Assembly (NCBI RefSeq): GCF_001984575.1
Contig: NZ_LZNS01000001.1
Coordinates: 4,550,049 to 4,614,048 of the forward strand
DNA from: Streptomyces sp. MP131-18
GTDB taxonomy: Bacteria; Actinomycetota; Actinomycetes; Streptomycetales; Streptomycetaceae
DNA length: 64,000 bases
Reading direction: 5' to 3'
Notes under the pieces: generated by a model
Seen by the model: the letters and a program-made list of their open reading frames with translations, nothing else
Told to the model about the DNA's origin: nothing
The model's database searches: none
Part shown: positions 16,843 through 25,271 of the stretch, one piece after another
Position numbering within the stretch: position 1 is the stretch's first letter
Layout: every line of letters starts with the position of its first letter
Translations under genes and position numbers: made by a program

Positions 16843-17718
16843 TTACGCGGCCGGGGACGTCTTCAGCCCGACCGCGGCCCACATGCCGACCGCCGCGTCC
16901 GTCACCTCCGTCGCTTCCGGCACGCCCTGCGTGCCGACGCGGGTCAGCTCCGGTCCTGGCTCGGACAGCCGCCACCGGTGCGGCACCTCGATGCCGGGGG
17001 AAAGCAGCTCCAGGCCGTCGAAGAACCGGGCCACCTCGGCGCGGCTCCTGGACTGCGCCGCGTTGCCGCCGCGCCGGTAGACCTGCGCCACCCGTTCCAT
17101 GGTCGCCGCGTCGAAGTCGCCGGTGCCGTGCGACAGCACCAGCGCGGAACCCGCGGGCAGCGCGTCGAGCAGGTGCCGCACGATCCCGTACGCGCCCTGC
17201 TCGTCCGGCACGAAGTGCAGCAGTGCGAGCAGCGAAAGCGCCACCGGCCGCGAGAAGTCCAGCACGTCGGTCAGCTCCGGCGCGTTCAGGATGCGGTCGG
17301 GGCCGTCCGTGACGTCCGCGTGCACGCAGGCGGTGCGGCCCTCGGGCGCGCTGCGCATCAGCGCCTTCGCGTGGGTGAGGACCAGAGGGTCCTTGTCGAC
17401 ATACACCACGCGGCACTCCGGCGCGCAAGCCTGCGCGATCTGGTGGAGATTCGGCTCGGTCGGGATGCCGGTGCCGATGTCGAGGAACTGCCGTATCCCC
17501 TCCTCGGCCGCGAGGTGGCGGACGGCGCGGTGCATGAAGTCCCGGTTCACCCGCGCCGCGGTCCGCGCCCCGGGCCAGGCGGCCAGCACCGCGTCGCCCG
17601 CCTCCCGGTCGGCCAGGTAGTTGTCCTTGCCGCCCAGGTAGTAGTCGTACACCCGCGCGGTGTGCGGGCGGCTGAAGTCCGGCTCGACGGCGGTACCTTC
17701 ACCGCTTGGTACACCCAT
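16843..17718 (-). CDS. SAV2177-type SAM-dependent methyltransferase
   Basis: A 291-residue protein of the actinobacterial DUF574/SAV2177 family. Family landmarks are PHTARVYDYYLGGKDNY at residues 17-33, the SAM-binding FLDIGTGIPTEPN, the acidic loop VVYVDKDPLVL and SLLALLHFVPD. These proteins have a Rossmann methyltransferase fold but their substrates are unknown and they occur in many copies in Streptomyces. It ends six bases from the convergent sensor-kinase gene. Fold and family are certain, function is not. Confidence 0.9.
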   Translation of the reverse strand: MGVPSGEGTAVEPDFSRPHTARVYDYYLGGKDNYLADREAGDAVLAAWPGARTAARVNRDFMHRAVRHLAAEEGIRQFLDIGTGIPTEPNLHQIAQACAPECRVVYVDKDPLVLTHAKALMRSAPEGRTACVHADVTDGPDRILNAPELTDVLDFSRPVALSLLALLHFVPDEQGAYGIVRHLLDALPAGSALVLSHGTGDFDAATMERVAQVYRRGGNAAQSRSRAEVARFFDGLELLSPGIEVPHRWRLSEPGPELTRVGTQGVPEATEVTDAAVGMWAAVGLKTSPAA

Positions 17719-17754
17719 TCGGCCATGCTAACGGGGCCCGTCAGCCAGCGTCGT

Positions 17755-19251
17755 TCATCCGCCAGCGTCGTTCAACTGCCGTGCCGCCAGGGCGTGCGCG
17801 GCCTCCCGGGTCGCGGGGTACAGGCCGCGGTAGATCCCGTACAGCTCGTCGTAGACCTCCGCGGTGGCCGGGTCGGGGCGAACGGTCTGCTCCACCGGGT
17901 TCCAGGCGGCGATGTCGCCGGGCGCCGCCCGCCCGGTGCCGACCGCGGCGAGGAACGCGTCCCCGTACGCCGCGCCCACCGTGTGCCGCGGCACGTCCTG
18001 GGGCTGTCCGGTGACGTCCGAGACGATCTGCGTCCACAGTTCCCTGGCCCCGCCGCCCACCGCGACCTGGCGGCGGACGTCGCCGCCCGCCGCGGCCATC
18101 GCTTCCAGGTGGTGCCGCACGCCGAACGCCGTGCCCTCCAGCGCCGCCCGGTACAGGTGTCCGCGCCCGTGCCGCAGCGTGAGGCCGAGGACGAGGCCGC
18201 GCGCGTCCGGGTCGAACAGGGGTGTCCGTTCGCCCGCGAAGTACGGCAGCATCACGAGCCCTTCCGCGCCGGGCCCCGTGGCCGCCGCCTCGGTCACCAG
18301 CGTCCCGAAGTCCGCGCCCGTCAGCTCGCGCAGCCAGCCGGTGACGGCGCCCGAGGTGGCCATGCCGCCCGCGAGGCAGAACGTGCCGGGGAACGTGCCG
18401 CGCGTCGACCACAGGTGCGGCCCCGGCACGGGCGAGGTGACGACGTCGACCAGGAACATGGTGGTGCCGTACATCAGCATCAGGTCGCCCGGCGCGGTGA
18501 CGCCCGCTGCCGTGGCCTCCGCCCACGCGTCGACCGTGCCCGCGACCACCGGCGTGCCCGCGGGCAGGCCGGTGGCCGCCGCGGCCTCCCGCGTCACCTC
18601 GCCGACGACGTCGGCGGGCCAGGCCAGGCGCGGGAACTCGACGCCGGGGGCGATCTCCTCGCACCACTCCTCGATCCAGCCGCCGCCCCGCAGGTCGTAC
18701 AGCGGGGTGCTCTGGCTGGCGGAGTGGTGGTCGAGCACGTAGGCGCCGGTGAGCCGGTGCACGAGGTACGAACTGGCCATGTGCCAGCGGCGGGTGCGCG
18801 CCCACACCGCGGGCTCCGCCTCGCGCACCCACGCCAGCTTGGGCCCGATGGCCTGGCTGGTCAGCGGCGATCCGCAGCGCCGCAGCACCTCCCGTTCGCC
18901 GTAACGGTCCCGCTGGTCCGCGATCTGCCGGCCGGCCCTGGTGTCCACGCCGTAGAGGATCGCGGGCCGCAGCGGCGCGCCGTCCGCGCCGACGGGCAGC
19001 AGGCAGGGGCCGATGCCGCTGACGCCGACGGCGGCGACCCGTTCACCCGCGGGCGCCGCGGCCAGCAACTCCGCGGTCAGGGCGGCGAAGTCGGCCCACC
19101 ACACCGCCTGCGCGTCGTGCTCGAACCGGCCGGGCGCCGGGGTCGCGGTCGGGTGCTCGCGCGCCGCCTGCGCGACCAGCGCGCCGTCGTCGCGCACCAG
19201 TACGCCCTTGGAACCGGAGGTGCCGATGTCGATACCGAGCAGCAGCGTCAT
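17755..19251 (-). CDS. FGGY-family sugar kinase (ribulokinase/xylulokinase-like)
   Basis: A 498-residue carbohydrate kinase. The N-terminal domain begins LLLGIDIGTSGSKGVLV (phosphate loop). The second half has MYGTTMFL, the FAGERTPLFDPDARG loop and VAVGGGAREL before the C-terminus. I place the start at 19251, where ATG overlaps the isomerase stop by 4 bases. The open frame extends further but through the isomerase gene. Last gene of the sugar operon. As partner of a fucose/arabinose-type isomerase it should phosphorylate the ketose product; D-ribulose is the expected substrate if the aldose is D-arabinose, L-fuculose if it is L-fucose. Confidence 0.88.
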   Translation of the reverse strand: MTLLLGIDIGTSGSKGVLVRDDGALVAQAAREHPTATPAPGRFEHDAQAVWWADFAALTAELLAAAPAGERVAAVGVSGIGPCLLPVGADGAPLRPAILYGVDTRAGRQIADQRDRYGEREVLRRCGSPLTSQAIGPKLAWVREAEPAVWARTRRWHMASSYLVHRLTGAYVLDHHSASQSTPLYDLRGGGWIEEWCEEIAPGVEFPRLAWPADVVGEVTREAAAATGLPAGTPVVAGTVDAWAEATAAGVTAPGDLMLMYGTTMFLVDVVTSPVPGPHLWSTRGTFPGTFCLAGGMATSGAVTGWLRELTGADFGTLVTEAAATGPGAEGLVMLPYFAGERTPLFDPDARGLVLGLTLRHGRGHLYRAALEGTAFGVRHHLEAMAAAGGDVRRQVAVGGGARELWTQIVSDVTGQPQDVPRHTVGAAYGDAFLAAVGTGRAAPGDIAAWNPVEQTVRPDPATAEVYDELYGIYRGLYPATREAAHALAARQLNDAGG

Positions 19252-20666
19252 GCCGCGGCGCCGAAGCCGTCGTAACGGATGCCGAGCAGACGGCACACCG
19301 CGCGCAGTTCGCCGGTGTAGTCGCCGGGAACGGCGTGGATGTGGTTGGAGCCGAAGCGGCCGAGGAAGTCCTCGGCCGGGGCGTCCAGGCGGGCGAACGC
19401 GTGCGGCCACTCGTAGGTCGAGGCCCGCATCAGCCGTTCGTTCGTCTCCTCGTCATACGTCTCGAACGCGCCGCGCATCACGTGCATACGGTACGCCCCG
19501 TCCTCCCGGGTGAGCCGGGCGAACGTGAGGTCGCCGGGCGCGGCGAGGTGCTGGACGGAGGCGCCGCCGGCCGGGAAGTAGAAGACCTCGGGGTGGAAGT
19601 TGACGCGGGAGAGGTTCTCGGCCGGGTCGGCCGAGCGGGCGGCGTACCAGGTGGCGTGCTGGCCGGAGTTGCACAGGTCCCACACGTCCCGGTCGGCGTG
19701 GTAGTGCCGCACGTCGGCGAACAGCACGGGGTCGCCGCTCAGCAGCTTCAGCAACTGCATGGTGAGCGCGCCGTCCATGTCGGCCTCGGTGGCGGTGACG
19801 TGGGTCTCCTTGGGCCCCTCCCAGTCGTAGGGGTCGTTCAGGAACGCCTCGGCGACGTCCATGGTGCAGAAGTGGGTGGTCAGTTCGGGCTGGCCCTTGA
19901 TGCCGGAGAAGTCCAGGCCCCACTCGTCGATCAGCTCGCGCATCGCGTAGTAGCTGCGGATCTGCCGTTCCAGCAGCTCGGGTGTGAGGCGGTCGCCGTC
20001 GTAGTGCACGCCGGCGGCGTGCCGTTCGAGCCAGGTGCGGGCGGCGGTGACGCGGGCCGGGTCGGCGTTCTCACTGCGGCGGACGATCTCCCACTGGTCG
20101 ATCTCCTCGACGTCCACGCCGAACTGGCGCATCCACTGGTCGGCGTTGGCCACCGCGGTGTACATGCCCATGGGCCGGCCGCCGATGCGGCCGAAGGTGG
20201 CGCCGCGCAGCGCGGACACGGCCGCCCCGGCACGCACGTGGCCGAGGATGCGGGCGCGCACGCCGGGGTCGGCGAGGTCGCCCCAGGCGCGGGCGTGGAC
20301 GCGGCCGATCTGGTCGAGGCCGCCGCCGCCGGCCAGCATGCCGACCATGCCGGGGAACTGCGGGTCTATGTTGGCGACCAGCAGCAGCGGCCCCGGCGTC
20401 GCGTCCGCGGCCAGCATGGTGAAGTGCGGGAACGTCCACACCGAATGGTGGAAGACGGTCACGTCGACGTGCTGGTCGGCGAGCAGGCGGGCCTGGCTGG
20501 TGGCGAGTTCGCTGCTGCTGACCTGTTCCGGGGCGGTGATCACCTCGTGCCCCGCCGCGCGGAGCACGGCCGCCAGATCGGCTCCGGCGCGGGCGATGTG
20601 GTCGGTGACGTCGCGGTGGACGAAGTCACGGCCGTCGGAGATGGAGAGCAGGCCGATGCGTGCCAT
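19248..20666 (-). CDS. L-fucose/L-arabinose isomerase-family protein
   Basis: A 472-residue metal-dependent aldose-ketose isomerase. The N-terminal segment is MARIGLLSISDGR. The central part carries the carboxylates expected as metal ligands (ATEADMDGALTMQLLK), and a conserved His sits in GSNHIHAVPGDY near the C-terminus. Enzymes of this fold interconvert L-fucose/L-fuculose, D-arabinose/D-ribulose or L-arabinose/L-ribulose. The length is nearer to AraA than to the 590-residue FucI. Start and stop are fixed by the 4-base overlap with the kinase. Within the locus it would feed the kinase with a ketose. Confidence 0.85.
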   Translation of the reverse strand: MARIGLLSISDGRDFVHRDVTDHIARAGADLAAVLRAAGHEVITAPEQVSSSELATSQARLLADQHVDVTVFHHSVWTFPHFTMLAADATPGPLLLVANIDPQFPGMVGMLAGGGGLDQIGRVHARAWGDLADPGVRARILGHVRAGAAVSALRGATFGRIGGRPMGMYTAVANADQWMRQFGVDVEEIDQWEIVRRSENADPARVTAARTWLERHAAGVHYDGDRLTPELLERQIRSYYAMRELIDEWGLDFSGIKGQPELTTHFCTMDVAEAFLNDPYDWEGPKETHVTATEADMDGALTMQLLKLLSGDPVLFADVRHYHADRDVWDLCNSGQHATWYAARSADPAENLSRVNFHPEVFYFPAGGASVQHLAAPGDLTFARLTREDGAYRMHVMRGAFETYDEETNERLMRASTYEWPHAFARLDAPAEDFLGRFGSNHIHAVPGDYTGELRAVCRLLGIRYDGFGAAA

Positions 20667-20692
20667 GGAACGTTTTCTCCCTTTCCTGGGCT

Positions 20693-20725
20693 GATTCCGG
20701 GGTGGTTCCGGGTTGGTTCCGGGGT
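20693..20725. repeat. Three 11-bp tandem repeats
   Basis: GATTCCGGGGT, GGTTCCGGGTT and GGTTCCGGGGT follow each other in the 58-base gap between the permease and isomerase genes. The array ends at the permease stop codon. Confidence 0.8.
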
Positions 20726-21558
20726 TACTTGATCCCGGAGGTCCTGATGGATTCGACGATCTGGCGCTGGAACGCGAAGAAGAGCGCGAGCATGGGCAGC
20801 GCGGCGATGGTGGCCGCGGCCAGGATGTAGTTCCAGTTGGAGTTGTACTCCGTCATGAACGAGGAGATGCCGAGCTGGACGAGGGTGAGGTCGGGGTCGT
20901 TGACGGCGACCAGCGGCCAGATGAACGCGTTCCAGTTGGCGAGGAAGAAGAAGACCGCCAGGGCGGAGAGCACCGGCTTGGACATGGGCAGGACGATGTT
21001 CCAGTAGACCCGCCAGTGTCCGCAGCCGTCGACGATCGCCGCTTCCTCGATCTCGCGCGGGAAGCCCAGATAGAACTGGCGCAGCAGGAAGATGCCGAAG
21101 GCGTTGAAGATGGCCGGGATGATCAGTCCCGCGTAGCTGTTGAGCAGGTTGAGCTCGCGGGCGACGAGGAAGAGCGGGATCAGCACCACGGGTGCGGTGA
21201 TCAGCAGCGTGGAGAAGATCAGCGTGAAGACCACCTCGCGTCCCGGGAAGCGCAGCCGGGCGAGCGCGTAGGCGGCCATCGAGTGGAACAGCAGCGCGAC
21301 GACCGTGATGACGGCGGCGACGAAGAAGCTGTTCCACAGGTACCGGACGAACGGCACCTCGGTGAAGACGTAGACGAAGTTCTGGACCGTGAAGTCGGTG
21401 GGCAGCGGATTGCCGTCGTTGACCGTGGCCCGGGTCTTGAAGGCGGACGTCACCATCCAGAAGACGGGGAAAACGGATACCAGTGAGAGGAGGACGGCGA
21501 GCGCGGTGAACGCGGTCCGGCTGCTGACGGGCTTCCTGGCCGTGGCCTTAGCGGTCAT
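20725..21558 (-). CDS. ABC sugar permease, MalG type
   Basis: A 277-residue inner-membrane permease with six helices. The family EAA loop that contacts the ATPase is EIEEAAIVDGCGHWRVYWNIVLP, and the C-terminus ends QRQIVESIRTSGIK as in MalG/carbohydrate permease 2. It overlaps the MalF-type gene by 11 bases. No ATPase gene is present in the operon; in Streptomyces a single shared ATPase (MsiK) serves many such transporters. Confidence 0.93.
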   Translation of the reverse strand: MTAKATARKPVSSRTAFTALAVLLSLVSVFPVFWMVTSAFKTRATVNDGNPLPTDFTVQNFVYVFTEVPFVRYLWNSFFVAAVITVVALLFHSMAAYALARLRFPGREVVFTLIFSTLLITAPVVLIPLFLVARELNLLNSYAGLIIPAIFNAFGIFLLRQFYLGFPREIEEAAIVDGCGHWRVYWNIVLPMSKPVLSALAVFFFLANWNAFIWPLVAVNDPDLTLVQLGISSFMTEYNSNWNYILAAATIAALPMLALFFAFQRQIVESIRTSGIK

Positions 21559-22513
21559 CGTCGAACCTCCCGCCCCTGGTCACGGCGAAGATCACGGCGG
21601 AGAAGACGAGCATGATCAGCACCAGCACCGAGCCCATCGCCGCGGCGTATCCGTACTCGCCGAAGACGAAAGCCTGTTGGTAGATGTAGAAGATGGCGAG
21701 CGAAGTGCCGTTCGCCGGCCCGCCGTTCGTGAGCACGAAGATCAGGTCGAGGCCGCCGGTGATGGCGGCGACGGTGGACATGAGCAGGACGAAGAAGCTG
21801 GTGGGCCGCAGCAGCGGCCAGGTGATGGTGCGGAAGGCGGTCCAGCCGCCCGCGCCGTCGATCCGCGCCGCCTCGTAGTACTCGCGGGGGATGTCCTGGA
21901 GCCCCGCGAGAAAAATGATCATGTAGTAGCCCATGGACACCCACACCATGACGGCGATGAGCGCGGCCAGGGCGAGCGACGGTTCGCCGAGCCAGGACCT
22001 GCCCTCGAAGCCGAGGCCACGGATGGCGCGGTTCACCACGCCCACCTGCTCGTCGAGCATGAACTTCCACAGCAGGCCGACGACCACCAGGCTGACGACG
22101 TACGGCAGGAAGAGGGCCGTGCGGTACACGGACATGCCGGGCAGCTTCTGCTTCACCAGCAGGCCGAGGCCCAGGCTCACGCAGAACAGCACGGGGACGA
22201 GGACCACGACGTAGATGCCGGTGATCTTGAGCGAGTCCCAGAACAGCGGATCGTTCATCATCCGCTCGTAGTTGCCAAGACCCACCCACGTGTAGGAGCC
22301 GAAGCCGCTGACCTGGTAGAAGGCCAGGACGATGGACAGCACCATCGGCAGGCCCACGAAGATCAGCAGGCCGATGGCGTCGGGCGCGAGGAAGAGTCCG
22401 GCGGCGAGCCATTCGCGGTGCTTGCGGCCCAGCCGCCGCCGGCCGGGCGGCGGTGCGGACGGGGGAGCGGCGGCGGATTCCGGCGTGCGGGCCGGGGCGG
22501 TGGTCCTGCTCAT
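21548..22513 (-). CDS. ABC sugar permease, MalF type
   Basis: A 321-residue permease of the carbohydrate permease 1 type. A basic cytoplasmic N-terminus is followed by six helices. The first helix region is FLAPDAIGLLIFVGLP and the EAA loop is IPREYYEAARIDGAGGWTAFRTITWP. The start at 22513 overlaps the binding-protein stop (ATGA). With the MalG-type partner it forms the membrane channel of the importer encoded here. Confidence 0.93.
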   Translation of the reverse strand: MSRTTAPARTPESAAAPPSAPPPGRRRLGRKHREWLAAGLFLAPDAIGLLIFVGLPMVLSIVLAFYQVSGFGSYTWVGLGNYERMMNDPLFWDSLKITGIYVVVLVPVLFCVSLGLGLLVKQKLPGMSVYRTALFLPYVVSLVVVGLLWKFMLDEQVGVVNRAIRGLGFEGRSWLGEPSLALAALIAVMVWVSMGYYMIIFLAGLQDIPREYYEAARIDGAGGWTAFRTITWPLLRPTSFFVLLMSTVAAITGGLDLIFVLTNGGPANGTSLAIFYIYQQAFVFGEYGYAAAMGSVLVLIMLVFSAVIFAVTRGGRFDDDR

Positions 22514-23880
22514 ATCATGCTCGCCCCCTCGTAACTGCGCGTGTACGCGTCGATGGCGCGCGCGGCGCGTTCGGCCTCGTCGGCGGGGTCGCGGCCGGCG
22601 AGCATCGTGCCCTGGATGGCGTCCGAGACCGCCTTGTAGACGACCGGCGGGTAACGCGGCTCGGCCCGGCCGCCGGGCGCGATGTCGTCCCGGAACGCCT
22701 TCATCGCCCAGAAGTCGTAGCCGCCGCGGGCCGCGCCCAGCTCCAGCGCGGACGCGCGCGGCGCGATGTCGGTCTTGACGTCGGTGCACCACGTGACCAT
22801 GCGTTCGATGGAGTCCTCCTTCGTCGAGCCCAGCGCCCACACGCAGAACTCGGCGGCCGCCTCGGCGTTGCGGCCCTGGGCGTTCGCGCAGAACGACCAG
22901 CCGCCGAGCGCGGTGGTGTACTCGCCGCCGGGCGGCACCGGCAGCTTGAAGATGCCGTAGCGGAAGTCCGGCGCGTAGGCCCCGAAGCTGGCCACCTGCC
23001 AGATGCCCTGCTGCCACATCGCCACGTTCCCCGCGGCGAACGCGCTGACCGCGTCGCCCGCGGCGGGCAGCGTGCGCGGCGCGATGCCGGACTCGACGGC
23101 CTGCTGCCAGAGCCGGAGCGCCTGGCGGGTCGCGGCGGAGTCGAAGGCCACGCTCCCGTCCGCGGCGAGTACTTCGCCGCCGCCCTGCCACATCCACGGG
23201 TACCAGGTGAAGTTCTGGTAGTAGCCGGGCGGCGTGTCGAAGACGAGCCCGGCCCTGGTGCCGGTGCGCAGCTTGTCGCCGGCGTCCAGCATCTCGTCCC
23301 AGGTGGTGGGGATGTCGCCCTCCGAAAGGCCCGCGGACTCCCAGGCGGCGACGTCGTAGAACATCGCCAGCGGCTCGATCTCCATCGGCAGGGCGTACAC
23401 CTTGCCGTCGACGGTGCGGCTCTCCAGCGCGGAGCCGTAGTCCGCGATGGCCTCGGCCGCCATGTGCGGGGTGAGGTCGGCGAGCACGCCGCCGTTGTAG
23501 TACCGCAGGAAGTCGCCCGGGCTCAGCAGGAAGATGTCGGGCCCGTCACCCGCGGCGAACGCGGACGGCAGCTTGGCCCCGCCGCGGTAGGTGCCCTGCG
23601 GCACGAATACCAGCTCGATCTGCACGGAGTGGGTGGCGTTCCACGTGTCGATCAGCTCGACGAACCACTGCGACTGGCGATTGGCCGCGGGGTCGGGCGA
23701 GTTGGAGGGCGCGTAGAAGTTCCAGAATTGCAGGGTGTCGCCGCTCGCGCCGGCCGAGCCGCAGCCCGTGAGCAGGGCGGGGGCAGCGGCGAGCCCGGCG
23801 GCGGCGCCCGCCGCGCCGGTGAGGAAGCGGCGGCGGGAGGGCGTGGGCGAGGGCGCGACGTCGTTGTCGTCCTGGAGCAT
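22510..23880 (-). CDS. Sugar-binding lipoprotein of the ABC importer
   Basis: A 456-residue extracellular solute-binding protein, family 1. The export signal has a twin-arginine start (SRRRFL, residues 15-20), a hydrophobic Ala/Gly stretch and a lipobox LLTGC with Cys40 as lipidation site. It is therefore probably a Tat-exported lipoprotein. Typical binding-protein segments follow (LQFWNFYAP, GDGPDIFLLSPGD, VYALPMEIEPLAMFYD). It captures the glycoside or sugar for the two permeases downstream. The aromatic-rich WYPWMWQGGGE region is consistent with sugar stacking. Confidence 0.92.
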   Translation of the reverse strand: MLQDDNDVAPSPTPSRRRFLTGAAGAAAGLAAAPALLTGCGSAGASGDTLQFWNFYAPSNSPDPAANRQSQWFVELIDTWNATHSVQIELVFVPQGTYRGGAKLPSAFAAGDGPDIFLLSPGDFLRYYNGGVLADLTPHMAAEAIADYGSALESRTVDGKVYALPMEIEPLAMFYDVAAWESAGLSEGDIPTTWDEMLDAGDKLRTGTRAGLVFDTPPGYYQNFTWYPWMWQGGGEVLAADGSVAFDSAATRQALRLWQQAVESGIAPRTLPAAGDAVSAFAAGNVAMWQQGIWQVASFGAYAPDFRYGIFKLPVPPGGEYTTALGGWSFCANAQGRNAEAAAEFCVWALGSTKEDSIERMVTWCTDVKTDIAPRASALELGAARGGYDFWAMKAFRDDIAPGGRAEPRYPPVVYKAVSDAIQGTMLAGRDPADEAERAARAIDAYTRSYEGASMI

Positions 23881-23910
23881 GTCCCGTGCTCCTGTCCTTC
23901 GTCGGGGTGT

Positions 23911-23940
23911 CGTCAGGTTTCGTCGGGTCTCGTCGGGTCT
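23911..23940. repeat. Three 10-bp tandem repeats
   Basis: CGTCAGGTTT, CGTCGGGTCT and CGTCGGGTCT follow directly, with degenerate copies on both sides (23900 and 23941). They fill the gap between the GH172 and binding-protein genes. Confidence 0.8.
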
Positions 23941-23946
23941 CTTCGG

Positions 23947-25050
23947 TCAGTCCACTTCGAGGGCGAGCAGGTCCGGCGCGGGCGGGCGGGAGGCGGGCTC
24001 CTCCGGCGCGTCCAGGTAGAACAGGGCGGTGGACGCGATGTCGTCGCTCGTCGGCCGGTACCGGTGCGGCAGGCCGTTGCCGTGTCCCGGGCCGATGCCC
24101 AGGCTCTGCACGGTGACGCGCAGGTCCGCCGCGAAGCGGACGGGGTCGGGGATGTGCCAGCGGTACATCCCGAACCGCTGCTGGCTGGCGTAGAGGCCGT
24201 CGGGCCGCAGGATCTGGTTGAGGCCCAGGTAGGGCGTGGTGTAGGCGGTGTAGCCCTGGCCCGGCACGTCGAAGTTCCAGGCGCCGCCGAAGTAATCCTC
24301 GGTGCCGGTGCCGCAGATCGTGGGAAACTCGTCGTCGCCGTCGAGGAAGAACTTCAGCTCGCCCTCGCCCCACCAGCCGGGGCTGTTGACGCCCCACGCG
24401 AGGTACGTGCCGACGTAGTGACCCGCGCCGTGGACGCGGTCCAGGATGGTGTGCGTCTGCCCCTCGGGCACCGGATGACTGCGGCGCCACTGGGCGTGGA
24501 ACCAGGTCGGTTCCGGCAGGTCGCCGCCGTCTTCCGGCAGTTCGTAATCGATCTGGTAGTAGAGAGTGACCGTTTCGGCCGAAAGGTTCTCCAGGGTGAT
24601 GCGTGCGGCGCGGCGGAACGGCATCGGCCAGTACGCGTTGAACCCGCCGTTGGGGTTCGCGGCCACCGGTACGGACGACACCTGGCTGAAGGCGTTCCAC
24701 CCGTTGCAGAAGAAGTCGCCGAGCGGCACCTCGACCGCGGGCTCCGCCGCGTCCTCCCAGTACATCCGCAGCAGCGTGCCCCGCCACGCCCGGTGCGGGG
24801 CGGTGGTGCACCACAGGTGCCGGATGGTTCCCGGGCCGCTGATGTCGGCGAGGGTCGCCGTCTCGCCGGCCGGGATCTCGATGCTGGGGGACACCTTCCA
24901 GCCCCGGCCGAGCAGGCTCGCCGCCCGCGCGCCGGTCCCCTCGGTGGCCATCCCGCCCGCGCCCTTGGCGCCGGTCGGGTTCTCGGCGCTGATGGACCGG
25001 GTCACCGCACGGCTGCGGTGCGCCAGGCCGTCGAGTCCGGTGAACGTCAT
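23947..25050 (-). CDS. GH172 (DUF2961) glycoside hydrolase
   Basis: A 367-residue protein of the DUF2961 family, now glycoside hydrolase family 172. Family landmarks are SGPGTIRHLWCT, VPLGDFFCNGWN and NPNGGFNAYWPMPF. The two acidic segments WWGEGELKFFLDGDDE (Glu231) and GTGTEDYFGG (Glu251) most probably hold the nucleophile and acid/base. Characterised relatives are difructose dianhydride/alpha-D-fructofuranosidases and exo-alpha-D-arabinofuranosidases acting on mycobacterial-type D-arabinan. There is no signal peptide, so it acts on imported substrate in the cytoplasm. It is the first gene of the sugar operon. Confidence 0.88.
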   Translation of the reverse strand: MTFTGLDGLAHRSRAVTRSISAENPTGAKGAGGMATEGTGARAASLLGRGWKVSPSIEIPAGETATLADISGPGTIRHLWCTTAPHRAWRGTLLRMYWEDAAEPAVEVPLGDFFCNGWNAFSQVSSVPVAANPNGGFNAYWPMPFRRAARITLENLSAETVTLYYQIDYELPEDGGDLPEPTWFHAQWRRSHPVPEGQTHTILDRVHGAGHYVGTYLAWGVNSPGWWGEGELKFFLDGDDEFPTICGTGTEDYFGGAWNFDVPGQGYTAYTTPYLGLNQILRPDGLYASQQRFGMYRWHIPDPVRFAADLRVTVQSLGIGPGHGNGLPHRYRPTSDDIASTALFYLDAPEEPASRPPAPDLLALEVD

Positions 25051-25072
25051 CGGACCGTCACCTCGCCAGTTC

Positions 25073-25086
25073 TGGAATCGATTTCA
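25073..25086 (-). promoter_or_regulatory. LacI-type operator before the sugar operon
   Basis: TGGAATCGATTTCA reads the same on both strands at 12 of 14 positions and has the central CG typical of LacI-family operators. It lies 23 bases upstream of the GH172 start, in the right place to repress the operon. The linked LacI protein is the expected ligand. Confidence 0.6.
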
Positions 25087-25171
25087 CGCATGGCTCTGCA
25101 CTGCCTTCACCAGGTGAGTAGTCAGGGGGGGTGCAAGTCGGCCATCCCGCCCAGGGTGGCGCATAACTCGC

Positions 25172-25200
25172 TTGAAATCCTTTTCACGTGAACTTAGGCT
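25172..25200 (+). promoter_or_regulatory. lacI-type gene promoter with internal operator
   Basis: TTGAAA (25172-25177) and TAGGCT (25195-25200) are 17 bases apart. The perfect palindrome TTCACGTGAA (25183-25192, central CG) lies in the spacer. A repressor bound here would block its own gene, and with the 25073 site could control both directions. Confidence 0.6.
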
Positions 25201-25271
25201 CGGCCCCGGAGCGTGTCAAGGGTCACGCAGCGGGCTTCCCCGGATGAGATGCGGAAGGTTTCGGACAGTTC

